DNA of 52,411 nt. Source: Lachnoclostridium sp. GTDB taxonomy: Bacteria > Bacillota_A > Clostridia > Lachnospirales > Lachnospiraceae. This document shows positions 34,323-42,764 of this stretch, piece by piece. The notes beneath the pieces were generated by a model. That model had not been told where the DNA came from. It saw only the letters and a list, made by a program, of their open reading frames with translations, and made no database searches. The stretch spans positions 1 to 52,411 of the forward strand of contig SVDR01000008.1 in NCBI GenBank assembly GCA_015057755.1, written 5' to 3'. Numbering within the stretch: the stretch's first letter is position 1; each line of letters begins with the position of its first letter. The position numbers and the translations under genes were made by a program.

Positions 34323-36226
34323 TGACTACCGCAGAGAGAGAAAAAAGCTTAAAACAGAGATACGGTAATCGTATGGCCAGCGCTCCGAGAGGTATGGGTC
34401 CGGGACCGGGAGGTCCGGGAAGAAGAGGACCGGGTGGACCAGGAGGTCCGGGAGGTCCAAGAGGCGGCGGAAGACCGAAACACAGCAAAGAAACGATCGT
34501 GCGTCTTCTTTCTTATATTGAACAGGACAAATACAAAATGCTCCTTGCATATATCTGTGTCCTTGCCAATACGATCGCCACACTGGCCGGTTCTTATATG
34601 CTGAGACCGCTGATCAACACATATATTGTTCCAAGTGACGGAAGTGCAGGAAACATTTCCGGACTGGCAGGCGGATTGGCAGTGCTTGGCTGCATTTATA
34701 TGGTCGGCGTAGTTGCCAATTATCTGCAGTCCAGGATCATGCTTACCATTGCACAGGGAGCACTTGAAAAAATCCGTACGGATCTTTTTGAAAAAATGCA
34801 GGATCTTCCTGTTAAGTTTTATGATACCAATGCTAACGGTGACCTGATGAGCCGTTTTACCAACGATGTGGATACCATTGGAAATATGCTCAGCAATACA
34901 CTGGTTCAGTTATTCTCTGGTGTTCTGAGCATTATCGGAACATTTGCGCTTATGCTGTATACAAATGTTTATTTGACCGTTGTAACGATCGTGATGATTC
35001 CGGTCATCATGAGAGCCGGCGGTTTTGTTGCCAGCCGCAGCCGTAAGTATTTCAGCGCCCAGCAGGCAGCACTCGGTGCAATGAACGGTTATATCGAGGA
35101 AACGATTACCGGACAGAAGGTTGTAAAGGTATTCTGCCATGAAGAGATCGCAGAAGAGGAGTTTGATATCCTTAACAGAGATCTTCGTGATAAGCAGATC
35201 AAGGCTCAGTTCCTCGGCGGTCTGATGGGACCGGTTATGAATGGTCTCAGTCAGGTAAACTATGCGCTGACAGCATGTATCGGCGGTCTGCTCTGCGTTC
35301 TCAAAGGATTTGACGTGGGCGGTCTTACAGTATTTTTGAACTTCTCCAGACAGTTCTCTCGTCCGATCAACGAGATTTCCATGCAGATCACCAACGTATT
35401 CTCTGCGCTGGCAGGTGCGGAGCGTGTGTTTGCGATCATGGATGCGGAACCGGAACTTCCGGACGACGCAGATGCAGTAACGATGGAAGGAATGAAAGGA
35501 CATGTGGCGCTGGAGCATGTGACCTTCGGTTACAACCCAGATAAAGTGATCTTAAAAGACATCAGTCTTTATGCAAAACCGGGTCAGAAGATCGCATTTG
35601 TAGGTTCTACAGGTGCAGGTAAGACAACGATCACTAACCTGATCAATCGTTTCTATGATATTCAGGAAGGCGCGATCACGATTGACGGTGTAGATATCCG
35701 TCACATTAAGCGTGATGAGCTCCGCAAGAATATTGCAATGGTGCTTCAGGATACACATTTGTTTACGGGAACCGTTATGGAAAATATCCGTTACGGACGT
35801 TTGGATGCGACTGATGAAGAAGTTATTGAGGCAGCAAAAACAGCCTCTGCCCATTCCTTTATCATGAGACTTCCAAAGGGTTACAATACGGTGCTGGAAA
35901 ATGACGGTGCGAACCTGAGCCAGGGTCAGAGACAGCTTTTAAATATTGCGCGAGCAGCTGTTTCTAAGGCTCCGATCCTGATCCTCGATGAGGCGACCAG
36001 CTCTGTCGATACCAGAACTGAGAAACATATTGAACAGGGTATGGACCGTATTATGGCAGACAGAACGACATTTGTAATCGCTCACAGACTTTCTACAGTC
36101 CGCAACGCCAATGCGATCATGGTACTGGAGCAGGGTGAGATCATTGAAAGAGGAGATCATGAGGACCTTCTGAGACAAAAGGGACGTTATTATGAACTCT
36201 ATACGGGACTGATCGAGCTGGATTAA
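34322..36226 (+). CDS. ABC exporter half-transporter, subunit with canonical catalytic Glu
   Basis: A 634-aa half-transporter and partner of the preceding one. Residues ~20-55 are an unusual Gly/Pro/Arg-rich stretch (GPGPGGPGRRGPGG) ahead of the first helix. Six helices follow, with an ATPase having Walker A GSTGAGKTT, signature NLSQGQRQL and Walker B LILDEAT (Glu557). The intact site here would be built with the partner's NVSGGQ signature; the other, degenerate site pairs the partner's LDDS with this LSQGQ. A terminator follows. Confidence 0.93.
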   Translation: MTTAEREKSLKQRYGNRMASAPRGMGPGPGGPGRRGPGGPGGPGGPRGGGRPKHSKETIVRLLSYIEQDKYKMLLAYICVLANTIATLAGSYMLRPLINTYIVPSDGSAGNISGLAGGLAVLGCIYMVGVVANYLQSRIMLTIAQGALEKIRTDLFEKMQDLPVKFYDTNANGDLMSRFTNDVDTIGNMLSNTLVQLFSGVLSIIGTFALMLYTNVYLTVVTIVMIPVIMRAGGFVASRSRKYFSAQQAALGAMNGYIEETITGQKVVKVFCHEEIAEEEFDILNRDLRDKQIKAQFLGGLMGPVMNGLSQVNYALTACIGGLLCVLKGFDVGGLTVFLNFSRQFSRPINEISMQITNVFSALAGAERVFAIMDAEPELPDDADAVTMEGMKGHVALEHVTFGYNPDKVILKDISLYAKPGQKIAFVGSTGAGKTTITNLINRFYDIQEGAITIDGVDIRHIKRDELRKNIAMVLQDTHLFTGTVMENIRYGRLDATDEEVIEAAKTASAHSFIMRLPKGYNTVLENDGANLSQGQRQLLNIARAAVSKAPILILDEATSSVDTRTEKHIEQGMDRIMADRTTFVIAHRLSTVRNANAIMVLEQGEIIERGDHEDLLRQKGRYYELYTGLIELD

Positions 36227-36264
36227 TTTTAGCAAGAATTTAACAAGAAAATAAAATGTTAAGA

Positions 36265-36306
36265 AAGCAGATGTATTGTTTATAAAATAATGCATCTGCT
36301 TAATTT
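36265..36306 (+). terminator. Terminator of the ABC exporter pair
   Basis: AAGCAGATG (36265-36273) pairs with CATCTGCTT (36293-36301), followed by T-rich DNA. Confidence 0.65.
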
Positions 36307-36396
36307 TATTAAGTAAAAATGAAGTTTTGCTTTGTATTTTTTTAAAAACATGATAAAAAATGTGACATTTTATCGGGTTCGTGCGTTGTCAAGCGA

Positions 36397-36425
36397 TTGT
36401 ATTAAAGTGGTAAATGTGGTATACT
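36397..36425 (+). promoter_or_regulatory. Promoter of the rnf operon
   Basis: TTGTAT, 17 bases, TATACT with TGG in front (extended -10). About 50 bases of leader follow; a GGATG/CATCC hairpin (36431-36448) would sit at the very 5' end of the mRNA. Confidence 0.65.
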
Positions 36426-36473
36426 CAAGGGGATGAAAATATACATCCTATATAAAGAAAGAAGGTTTGTTAA

Positions 36474-37802
36474 ATGGGTCTGAGCACATTCAAAGGCGGT
36501 ATTCACCCGTACGAGGGAAAAGAACTTTCTGCCGATAAGCCGATTCAGGTTATGTACCCTGGCAAAGAGTTGGCGTTTCCTCTCTCCCAGCACATCGGCG
36601 CACCTGCAAAACCAATCGTAGCGAAAGGCGATCATGTTTTGGTAGGTCAGAAGATTGCGGAAGCAGGCGGATTTATTTCCGCGCACGTGATTTCTTCCGT
36701 ATCCGGTACAGTCAAAGGGATTGAGCCTCGTCTCGTGGCAAATGGCAGTATTTTACAGTCGATCATTGTGGAAAATGACGGTGAGTATAAGACGATCGAG
36801 GGCTTTGGTGAGAAACGTGATTATACAAAGTTATCGAAGCAGGAGATCCGTGATATTGTAAAAGAGGCCGGAATCGTAGGTCTCGGCGGTGCAGGTTTCC
36901 CGACCAACGTAAAGCTGACACCGAAGAATGAAGACGAGATCGATTACGTGATCGTCAACGCGGCAGAGTGTGAGCCGTATTTGACATCCGACTATCGTAT
37001 GATGGTAGAGCGTCCGGAGAAGATCGTCGGCGGTCTGAAAGTTATGCTTCAGCTGTTTGATCACGCAAAAGGTGTGATCGGTATCGAGGAAAACAAACCG
37101 GAAGCGATCCGGATTCTTCAGGATCTTGTGAAAGACGAACCGCGTATTGAGGTTTGTCCTCTTCAGACCAAGTATCCGCAGGGCGGTGAGCGTTTCCTGA
37201 TCTATGCGGTAACAGGAGGCAGAGAGATCAACTCTACAATGCTTCCGGCAGATGCAGGATGTATCGTAGATAACGTAGATACGGTTGTATCCATTTACAA
37301 CGCTGTTTGTGAGAATACTCCGCTGATCCGTAAGATCATTACCGTAACCGGCGATGCGGTTGCTAATCCGCAGAACTTTGCAGTGCGTCTTGGTACCAAT
37401 TATCAGGAAGTACTTGCAGCGGCAGGCGGTTTTAAAGAGGAGCCGGAGAAGATGATCTCCGGTGGTCCGATGATGGGCCAGGCATTATTCTCTCTGGATA
37501 TTCCGGTTATGAAAAACTCTTCTGCACTGACTTGCTTCACCAAAGATGAAGTGGCTGCCAATATGGAGACTGCATGTATCCGCTGCGGCCGCTGTGTAGA
37601 TGTATGTCCGGGCCATGTAGTTCCGCAGATGATGATGGCAGCAGCGGAACGTCATGATCTTGCTATGTTTGAAAAATTAAACGGTATGGAGTGCTGTGAA
37701 TGCGGCTCCTGTACCTTCATCTGTCCGGCTCACAGACCGCTCACTCAGGCGTTTAAAGAGATGAGAAAAGCGGTTATGGCTGAGAGAAGAAAGAAAGCGT
37801 AG
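36474..37802 (+). CDS. rnfC: Rnf complex subunit RnfC
   Basis: A 442-aa peripheral subunit of the ferredoxin:NAD+ oxidoreductase ion pump, carrying the NADH/FMN site and two [4Fe-4S] clusters. The GGIHP start (STFKGGIHPYEGKEL), the NADH-binding GLGGAGFPTNVKL loop, and the two cluster motifs CIRCGRCVDVCP and CCECGSCTFICP are all present in order. It is first in the six-gene operon C-D-G-E-A-B. The complex couples reduced ferredoxin to NADH formation and Na+ or H+ export. Confidence 0.97.
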   Translation: MGLSTFKGGIHPYEGKELSADKPIQVMYPGKELAFPLSQHIGAPAKPIVAKGDHVLVGQKIAEAGGFISAHVISSVSGTVKGIEPRLVANGSILQSIIVENDGEYKTIEGFGEKRDYTKLSKQEIRDIVKEAGIVGLGGAGFPTNVKLTPKNEDEIDYVIVNAAECEPYLTSDYRMMVERPEKIVGGLKVMLQLFDHAKGVIGIEENKPEAIRILQDLVKDEPRIEVCPLQTKYPQGGERFLIYAVTGGREINSTMLPADAGCIVDNVDTVVSIYNAVCENTPLIRKIITVTGDAVANPQNFAVRLGTNYQEVLAAAGGFKEEPEKMISGGPMMGQALFSLDIPVMKNSSALTCFTKDEVAANMETACIRCGRCVDVCPGHVVPQMMMAAAERHDLAMFEKLNGMECCECGSCTFICPAHRPLTQAFKEMRKAVMAERRKKA

Positions 37803-37815
37803 GAGGAGGGAAAGA

Positions 37816-38757
37816 ATGGCTAAATTATTCAATGTTTCATCATCACCTCACGTGCGCTCCAAGGTCTCTACAAGCAACATTATGTATGATGTGGCGATCG
37901 CAATGGTTCCGGCTCTGATTTGGGGTGTGATGCAGTTTGGTATTCGTGCTCTGATCGTGGTAGCTGCGACTGTAGCTTCCTGCGTACTCAGTGAGTATGT
38001 GTTCGAAAAGTATATGAAAAAACCGATTACCATCGGTGATGGAAGTGCCCTTGTAACGGGTATGATCCTTGGATTAAATATGCCGCCGTCCATCCCGGTA
38101 TGGATTCCGTGCCTTGGCGGTGCATTTGCGATCATCGTTGTAAAACAGCTTTACGGCGGACTCGGACAGAACTGGATGAACCCGGCTCTGGCAGCAAGAT
38201 GCTTCCTTTTGATCTCCTTTGCGGGAAAGATGACACAGTTTACAGATCCGGCTACTGACGCGATCGCCAGCGCGACTCCGCTTGCAGTGATGAAAGCCGG
38301 CGGTGAAGTTGCCTGGATGGATCTGATGATCGGTAAGATTCCGGGAACGATCGGTGAGATTTCTGCGATCGCACTTCTGATCGGTGCAGCTTACCTTTTA
38401 CTCAAGAAAGTAATCAGCATCCGTATTCCGGGTACATATATTTTAACATTTGCAGTCTTCGCATTTGTATTCGGCAGACAGGATATCAACTATGTTCTCG
38501 CTCAGGTATTTGGCGGCGGTCTCATTTTCGGTGCATTCTTTATGGCAACTGACTATGTAACAAGTCCGATCACACCGAAGGGCCAGATTGTATTTGGTGT
38601 CTGCCTCGGTCTTTTAACAGGCCTGTTCCGTATCTTTGGCGGCAGTGCAGAAGGCGTTTCTTACGCGATCATCTTCTGTAACATGCTGGTTCCGTTGATC
38701 GAGAAGTACACACTTCCTACAGCATTCGGAAAAGGAGGTAAGAAAAATGGCAAGTAA
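37816..38757 (+). CDS. rnfD: Rnf complex subunit RnfD
   Basis: A 313-aa integral membrane subunit with about eight to ten helices, holding covalently bound FMN. The flavin-accepting threonine is expected in the ASATPLAVM segment. The N-terminal SSSPHVRSKVSTSNIMYDV and the late FMATDYVTSPITPKGQ are typical. It begins 13 bases after rnfC with AGGAGGG upstream, and its end overlaps rnfG by 11 bases. Confidence 0.96.
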   Translation: MAKLFNVSSSPHVRSKVSTSNIMYDVAIAMVPALIWGVMQFGIRALIVVAATVASCVLSEYVFEKYMKKPITIGDGSALVTGMILGLNMPPSIPVWIPCLGGAFAIIVVKQLYGGLGQNWMNPALAARCFLLISFAGKMTQFTDPATDAIASATPLAVMKAGGEVAWMDLMIGKIPGTIGEISAIALLIGAAYLLLKKVISIRIPGTYILTFAVFAFVFGRQDINYVLAQVFGGGLIFGAFFMATDYVTSPITPKGQIVFGVCLGLLTGLFRIFGGSAEGVSYAIIFCNMLVPLIEKYTLPTAFGKGGKKNGK

Positions 38758-39361
38758 ATCTGGATTTATGAAAGACGCACTGGTCCTTTTTGCGATCACT
38801 CTGGTTTCCGGTCTGTGCCTCGGATTTGTATACGATATTACAAAGGATCCGATCGCTCAGGCGACGATCGATAAGAACAACAGAACATATCAGGAAGTCC
38901 TTTCCGCAGCAAGTTCCTTCACAGAAGTGGAAGGTTCTGCGGAAAAAATTGCTGAACTGGCAGCATCCGGTGAACTTGCCGGTTTTGGAGGCGTTGCGAT
39001 CGAATCTGTTCTGACAGGTACAGATGCCGGCGGCGCAGAAGTTGGTTATGTGATCAACTCCTTGTCCAATGACAGTTACGGCGGTGCAGTAAAGATTTCT
39101 GTTGGTTTTGATGCAAACGGTGCTATCACAGGCGTTGGTATCCGTGAGATCAACGATACTCCTGGTCTCGGTCTGAAAGCAAAAGAAGCTGACTTCCGTG
39201 ATCAGTACATTGGCAAAAATGAAGACAGTCTTGTTGTAACCAAGATGGGCGCATCCACATCCAACGAGATTGATGCCATCAGTGGTGCAACTGTAACATC
39301 TAATGCAGTTACAAACGCAGTCAATGCAGCGTTCTATTATCTGCATAATTGTATGAATTAG
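38747..39361 (+). CDS. rnfG: Rnf complex subunit RnfG
   Basis: A 204-aa subunit with one N-terminal membrane helix (DALVLFAITLVSGLCLGFVY) and an extracytoplasmic FMN-binding domain. The flavinylation motif is SGATVTSNAV near the C-terminus, whose threonine should carry covalent FMN. The block EINDTPGLGLKAKE is also typical. The start lies inside the 3' end of rnfD, preceded by AAAGGAGG. Confidence 0.96.
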   Translation: MASKSGFMKDALVLFAITLVSGLCLGFVYDITKDPIAQATIDKNNRTYQEVLSAASSFTEVEGSAEKIAELAASGELAGFGGVAIESVLTGTDAGGAEVGYVINSLSNDSYGGAVKISVGFDANGAITGVGIREINDTPGLGLKAKEADFRDQYIGKNEDSLVVTKMGASTSNEIDAISGATVTSNAVTNAVNAAFYYLHNCMN

Positions 39362-39375
39362 GAGGAGGGAAGGTT

Positions 39376-40185
39376 ATGAATAAATGTGTAGAACGTATTT
39401 ATAACGGTATTATCAAAGAAAACCCTACCTTCATCCTGATGCTTGGTATGTGTCCGACTCTTGCGACGACCACATCCGCAAGCAATGGTCTCGGTATGGG
39501 ACTTTCCACAACAGCAGTTTTGATGTTCTCCAACCTGGTAATTTCCTTACTGCGTAAGGTTATTCCGGATCGTGTCCGTATTCCGGCTTATATCGTAGTA
39601 GTTGCCAGCCTGGTAACCATCGTACAGCTTTTGATCCAGGGCTTTTTACCGTCCCTGTATGATTCCCTTGGAATTTACATTCCGCTTATCGTAGTAAACT
39701 GTATCATTCTTGGCCGCGCAGAGTCTTATGCAGCAAAGAATGGTCCGGTAGAATCCTTCTTCGATGGCGTTGGTATGGGTCTCGGATTTACATTATCTCT
39801 GACAATCATTGGTATGTGCCGTGAGCTGATCGGTGCAGGCGCTTTCTTCGGACATGTGATCATTCCGGAAGAGTTCCACATTTCCATCATGATCCTGGCT
39901 CCGGGTGCATTGTTTACACTTGCGATCCTTGCAGCGATCCAGAACAAGCTGAGACTTCCGAGCGCAACAAACGGCGACGCTCCGAAATCTGCACTTGCAT
40001 GCGGCGGTGACTGTATGAACTGTCAGGGCTGCACAGGTATGACAAATCATGCGATCCTTGCTGAAAAGAAGGCAGAAGAGGCAGCGAAAGCAGCGGCAGC
40101 TAAGAAGGCAGCAGCTGAAAAGGCTCTTGCAGCGAAGAAAGCTGCTGAGGCAGCAAAAGCAGCAGAAGCAGAGAAGACAAATTAA
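39376..40185 (+). CDS. rnfE: Rnf complex subunit RnfE with added Cys cluster and Ala/Lys tail
   Basis: A 269-aa membrane subunit with about six helices; the conserved core NPTFILMLGMCPTLATTTSA and the later GMCRELIGAGAFFG are RnfE marks. The core ends near residue 200. Beyond it is a ~70-residue extension: four cysteines in the pattern C-x3-C-x2-C-x2-C (Cys209, 213, 216, 219; CGGDCMNCQGC), then a ~45-residue Ala/Lys/Glu-rich helix. The four-Cys pattern could bind an Fe-S cluster or zinc. The start at 39376 has GGAGGAGGG; the longer in-frame start overlaps rnfG. Confidence 0.95.
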   Translation: MNKCVERIYNGIIKENPTFILMLGMCPTLATTTSASNGLGMGLSTTAVLMFSNLVISLLRKVIPDRVRIPAYIVVVASLVTIVQLLIQGFLPSLYDSLGIYIPLIVVNCIILGRAESYAAKNGPVESFFDGVGMGLGFTLSLTIIGMCRELIGAGAFFGHVIIPEEFHISIMILAPGALFTLAILAAIQNKLRLPSATNGDAPKSALACGGDCMNCQGCTGMTNHAILAEKKAEEAAKAAAAKKAAAEKALAAKKAAEAAKAAEAEKTN

Positions 40186-40200
40186 GGAAGGAGTGGAGAA

Positions 40201-40776
40201 ATGAAAGAATTATTACTCATTGCCATTGGCTCAGCCCTGGTAAATAACGTAGTTTTAAGCCAGTTCCTCGGTCTCTGCCCGTTCCTTGGTGTATCCAAGA
40301 AAACTGAGACAGCTGCTGGTATGGGTGCTGCAGTTATCTTCGTTATCGTAATCGCGACTGCATGCACAAGTTTGATCTATGATTTCGTTTTGGTGAAACT
40401 TGGAATTGAATACTTACAGACCATCGTATTCATCCTTGTGATCGCCGCACTGGTACAGTTCGTTGAGATGTTCTTAAAGAAGAATATGGTCAGCCTTTAT
40501 GAGGCGCTTGGCGTATATCTTCCGCTTATCACAACAAACTGTGCAGTTCTCGGTGTAGCATTAACAAACGTTCAGAAGAGCTACAACTTCATTGAGAGCG
40601 TAGTAAACGGTATTGGTATTTCCGTAGGTTTCACGATAGCGATCGTCCTGATGGCAGGCATCCGTGAGAAGATTGAGTACAACGACGTTCCGCATGTATT
40701 CAAAGGTTCTCCGATCGTCCTGATCACAGCCGGTTTAATGTCAATTGCATTCTTCGGATTTTCCGGTCTTATCTAA
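40201..40776 (+). CDS. rnfA: Rnf complex subunit RnfA
   Basis: A 191-aa membrane subunit with six helices, homologous to RnfE in inverted topology. The two share a membrane Fe-S cluster in known Rnf structures. The start KELLLIAIGSALVNNVVLSQ, FLGLCPFLGVSKK and TTNCAVLGVAL with its conserved Cys are diagnostic. It lies 15 bases after rnfE. Confidence 0.97.
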   Translation: MKELLLIAIGSALVNNVVLSQFLGLCPFLGVSKKTETAAGMGAAVIFVIVIATACTSLIYDFVLVKLGIEYLQTIVFILVIAALVQFVEMFLKKNMVSLYEALGVYLPLITTNCAVLGVALTNVQKSYNFIESVVNGIGISVGFTIAIVLMAGIREKIEYNDVPHVFKGSPIVLITAGLMSIAFFGFSGLI

Positions 40777-40791
40777 GAAAGGAGACGTAAG

Positions 40792-41583
40792 ATGAATATT
40801 ACAGGTATTATCATCGCGGCAGCAGTTGTCGGCGTTGTCGGTATTGTCATCGGCGTACTCCTCGGCGTTGCCAGTGAAAAATTCAAAGTAGAAGTGGATG
40901 AGAGAGTGACTCTCGTTCGAGAGGAACTTCCGGGCAACAACTGCGGTGGTTGTGGTTATCCGGGATGTGACGGTCTTGCAGCAGCGATCGTTGCAGGAAA
41001 TGCGAAAGTTGACCAGTGTCCGGTTGGCGGTGCAGCAGTTGGTGCGAAGATCGCAGCAATCATGGGCGTAGAGTCTGGCGGTTCTGTAAAGAAGGTTGCC
41101 TTTGTAAAATGTAAAGGTACTTGCGACAAGGCAAATACACAGTACAATTACTATGGTATTGATGACTGCGTAAAGATTTCCGTTGTTCCGGCAGCAGGAG
41201 CGAAGGCATGTTCCTACGGCTGTCTCGGTTCCGGAAGCTGTGTGAAAGCGTGTCAGTTTGATGCGATCCACATCGTTGACGGTGTAGCAGTTGTTGATAA
41301 AGAAAAATGTGTAGCTTGTGGACAGTGTGTTGCAATTTGTCCGCGCGGTCTGATCGAGTTAGTACCGTATACAGCAGAGCATCTGGTTCAGTGTAATTCC
41401 CACGATAAGGGACCGGATGTGAAGAAAAAATGTGACGCAGGCTGTATCGGATGTACACTCTGTACAAAACAGTGTGAGTTCGATGCGATCCATATGGACA
41501 ACAACCTGGCGAAGATTGATTACGAGAAGTGTACAAACTGCGGCAAGTGCGCAGCGAAGTGCCCGGCGAAAGTAATCTTATAA
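40792..41583 (+). CDS. rnfB: Rnf complex subunit RnfB
   Basis: A 263-aa subunit that takes electrons from ferredoxin. An N-terminal membrane helix (about 5-27) is followed by the NNCGGCGYPGCDGLA cluster motif and a set of ferredoxin-like motifs: CSYGCLGSGSCVKAC, CVACGQCVAICP, CDAGCIGCTLCTKQC and CTNCGKCAAKCP. It is the last gene of the operon, before a strong terminator. Confidence 0.97.
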   Translation: MNITGIIIAAAVVGVVGIVIGVLLGVASEKFKVEVDERVTLVREELPGNNCGGCGYPGCDGLAAAIVAGNAKVDQCPVGGAAVGAKIAAIMGVESGGSVKKVAFVKCKGTCDKANTQYNYYGIDDCVKISVVPAAGAKACSYGCLGSGSCVKACQFDAIHIVDGVAVVDKEKCVACGQCVAICPRGLIELVPYTAEHLVQCNSHDKGPDVKKKCDAGCIGCTLCTKQCEFDAIHMDNNLAKIDYEKCTNCGKCAAKCPAKVIL

Positions 41584-41602
41584 GACAAAAAAGATAGAAA
41601 AG

Positions 41603-41637
41603 AAGAGCCCCGATGGTGATGTCGGGGCTCTTTTCTG
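41603..41637. terminator. Bidirectional terminator between rnfB and the kinase-like gene
   Basis: An 11-bp perfect stem AAGAGCCCCGA (41603-41613) with TCGGGGCTCTT (41622-41632), flanked by A and T runs. Confidence 0.85.
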
Positions 41638-41655
41638 TAGTAGAAAGATCAGATT

Positions 41656-42585
41656 TTAGTAAATTACAGTACCTGCTTTTCCGTCCAGTGCAGCTCTTGC
41701 TTTTTCCAGTGTAGTGATGATCACTTTACGGTTTGTGCCTGTGTGGATGAAGTCGATACCGCCGCGAACCTTCGGATCCATAGTGCCGGCAGCAAACTGT
41801 CCTTTGTAAACAAGTTCTTCCGCTTCTTTAGAAGAAAGCTCATATAACGGGATCTCGCTGTCGGAACCGTAGTTCAGTACAATATTGTCAACGTCAGTCA
41901 GATACATCAGAACGTCAGCATTTACCTCTTTTGCGAGAACGGCAGCAGTCAGATCCTTGTCGATCACAGCAGCAGTGCCCATCAAAGTTCCGTCCTTTTT
42001 GATAACCGGAATTCCACCGCCGCCTGCAGCGATTACAGGCTGGTCTGCATCGAGGATCGCGTTGATCGCATCAATTTCAACGATCGCGATCGGCTTTGGA
42101 GAAGCTACAACACGACGGAAACCTTCGTCAGTCTCAACCGTGTCATTGCCCTTACTGTCTTCCGCCTGTGCTTCCTCAGCAGTCATCGTACGACCGATGA
42201 TCTTGTATGGTGTGTATGTATTGCCGTCATCCGGATTTACGGTTACCTGTGTTAAAATCGTAGAAACCGGTTTGTAGATACCACGCTTGACGAGTTCAGA
42301 ACGGATTGCGTTCTGTAAATCATAACCAATATATCCCTGGCTCATCGCAGCACAGACAGCCATCGGTGCCGGTGTATAGTCCGGATGCTTCTTTGCAAAC
42401 TCATGCATCGCAGTATGAATCATATTAACCTGCGGAGCATTTCCATGGGTAATAACGATCTGGAATCCATCCTGAATAAGATCAGCGAGACATACCGCTG
42501 TCTCTGCTACAGCAGCCTTCTGCTCCGGAAGGGTAGCACCAAGAGCGCGATGTCCAAGTGTCAATACAAGTCTTTTCTTTGCCAT
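41656..42585 (-). CDS. Carbamate kinase-like amino-acid-kinase family protein (divergent)
   Basis: A 309-aa protein of the carbamate kinase group, which makes ATP from carbamoyl phosphate. Length and overall order match, including AAGGGGIPVI and the VIDKDLTAAVLA block. Two glycine-rich loops differ from the usual forms: the start reads TLGHRALG (positions 9-16) where LGGNAL is normal, and ITHGNAPQVN (45-54) replaces HGNGPQVG. Related Lachnospiraceae proteins with LGHxALG exist from memory. No arginine deiminase gene is nearby. The ATG has GAGG upstream. The substrate could be carbamate or another small acid. Confidence 0.82.
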   Translation of the reverse strand: MAKKRLVLTLGHRALGATLPEQKAAVAETAVCLADLIQDGFQIVITHGNAPQVNMIHTAMHEFAKKHPDYTPAPMAVCAAMSQGYIGYDLQNAIRSELVKRGIYKPVSTILTQVTVNPDDGNTYTPYKIIGRTMTAEEAQAEDSKGNDTVETDEGFRRVVASPKPIAIVEIDAINAILDADQPVIAAGGGGIPVIKKDGTLMGTAAVIDKDLTAAVLAKEVNADVLMYLTDVDNIVLNYGSDSEIPLYELSSKEAEELVYKGQFAAGTMDPKVRGGIDFIHTGTNRKVIITTLEKARAALDGKAGTVIY

Positions 42586-42627
42586 ATACGATACCTCATT
42601 CCTTATAATACCATCAGTTCAACCATT

Positions 42628-42642
42628 GGGATGCGACATCCC
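42628..42642 (-). promoter_or_regulatory. Leader hairpin of the kinase-like gene
   Basis: GGGATG (42628-42633) pairs with CATCCC (42637-42642) around a 3-base loop, 43 bases before the start codon. There is no T run after it, so it looks like a leader structure or operator and not a terminator. Confidence 0.4.
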
Positions 42643-42657
42643 AGGGACCTTTTTACA

Positions 42658-42686
42658 ATCATACCATATTCATGGATGAAATTAAA
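42658..42686 (-). promoter_or_regulatory. Possible promoter of the kinase-like gene
   Basis: On the minus strand: TTTAAT, 17 bases, TATGAT with TGG in front (extended -10). Confidence 0.45.
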
Positions 42687-42694
42687 GGAATTTT

Positions 42695-42723
42695 TTGCTT
42701 TTTTCAGTCGGATGTGATATGAT
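42695..42723 (+). promoter_or_regulatory. Promoter of the glycosyltransferase gene
   Basis: TTGCTT, 17 bases, TATGAT with TGA in front (extended -10), 41 bases before the start codon. Confidence 0.55.
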
Positions 42724-42764
42724 AGATGTGTTATATTGGAAGTAATCTTTTGGAGGTAAATAAA

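Noticed and set aside
42385..42717. A 110-codon plus-strand reading frame over the start of the kinase-like gene
   Set aside because: It is antisense to a well-supported gene and overlaps both divergent promoters.
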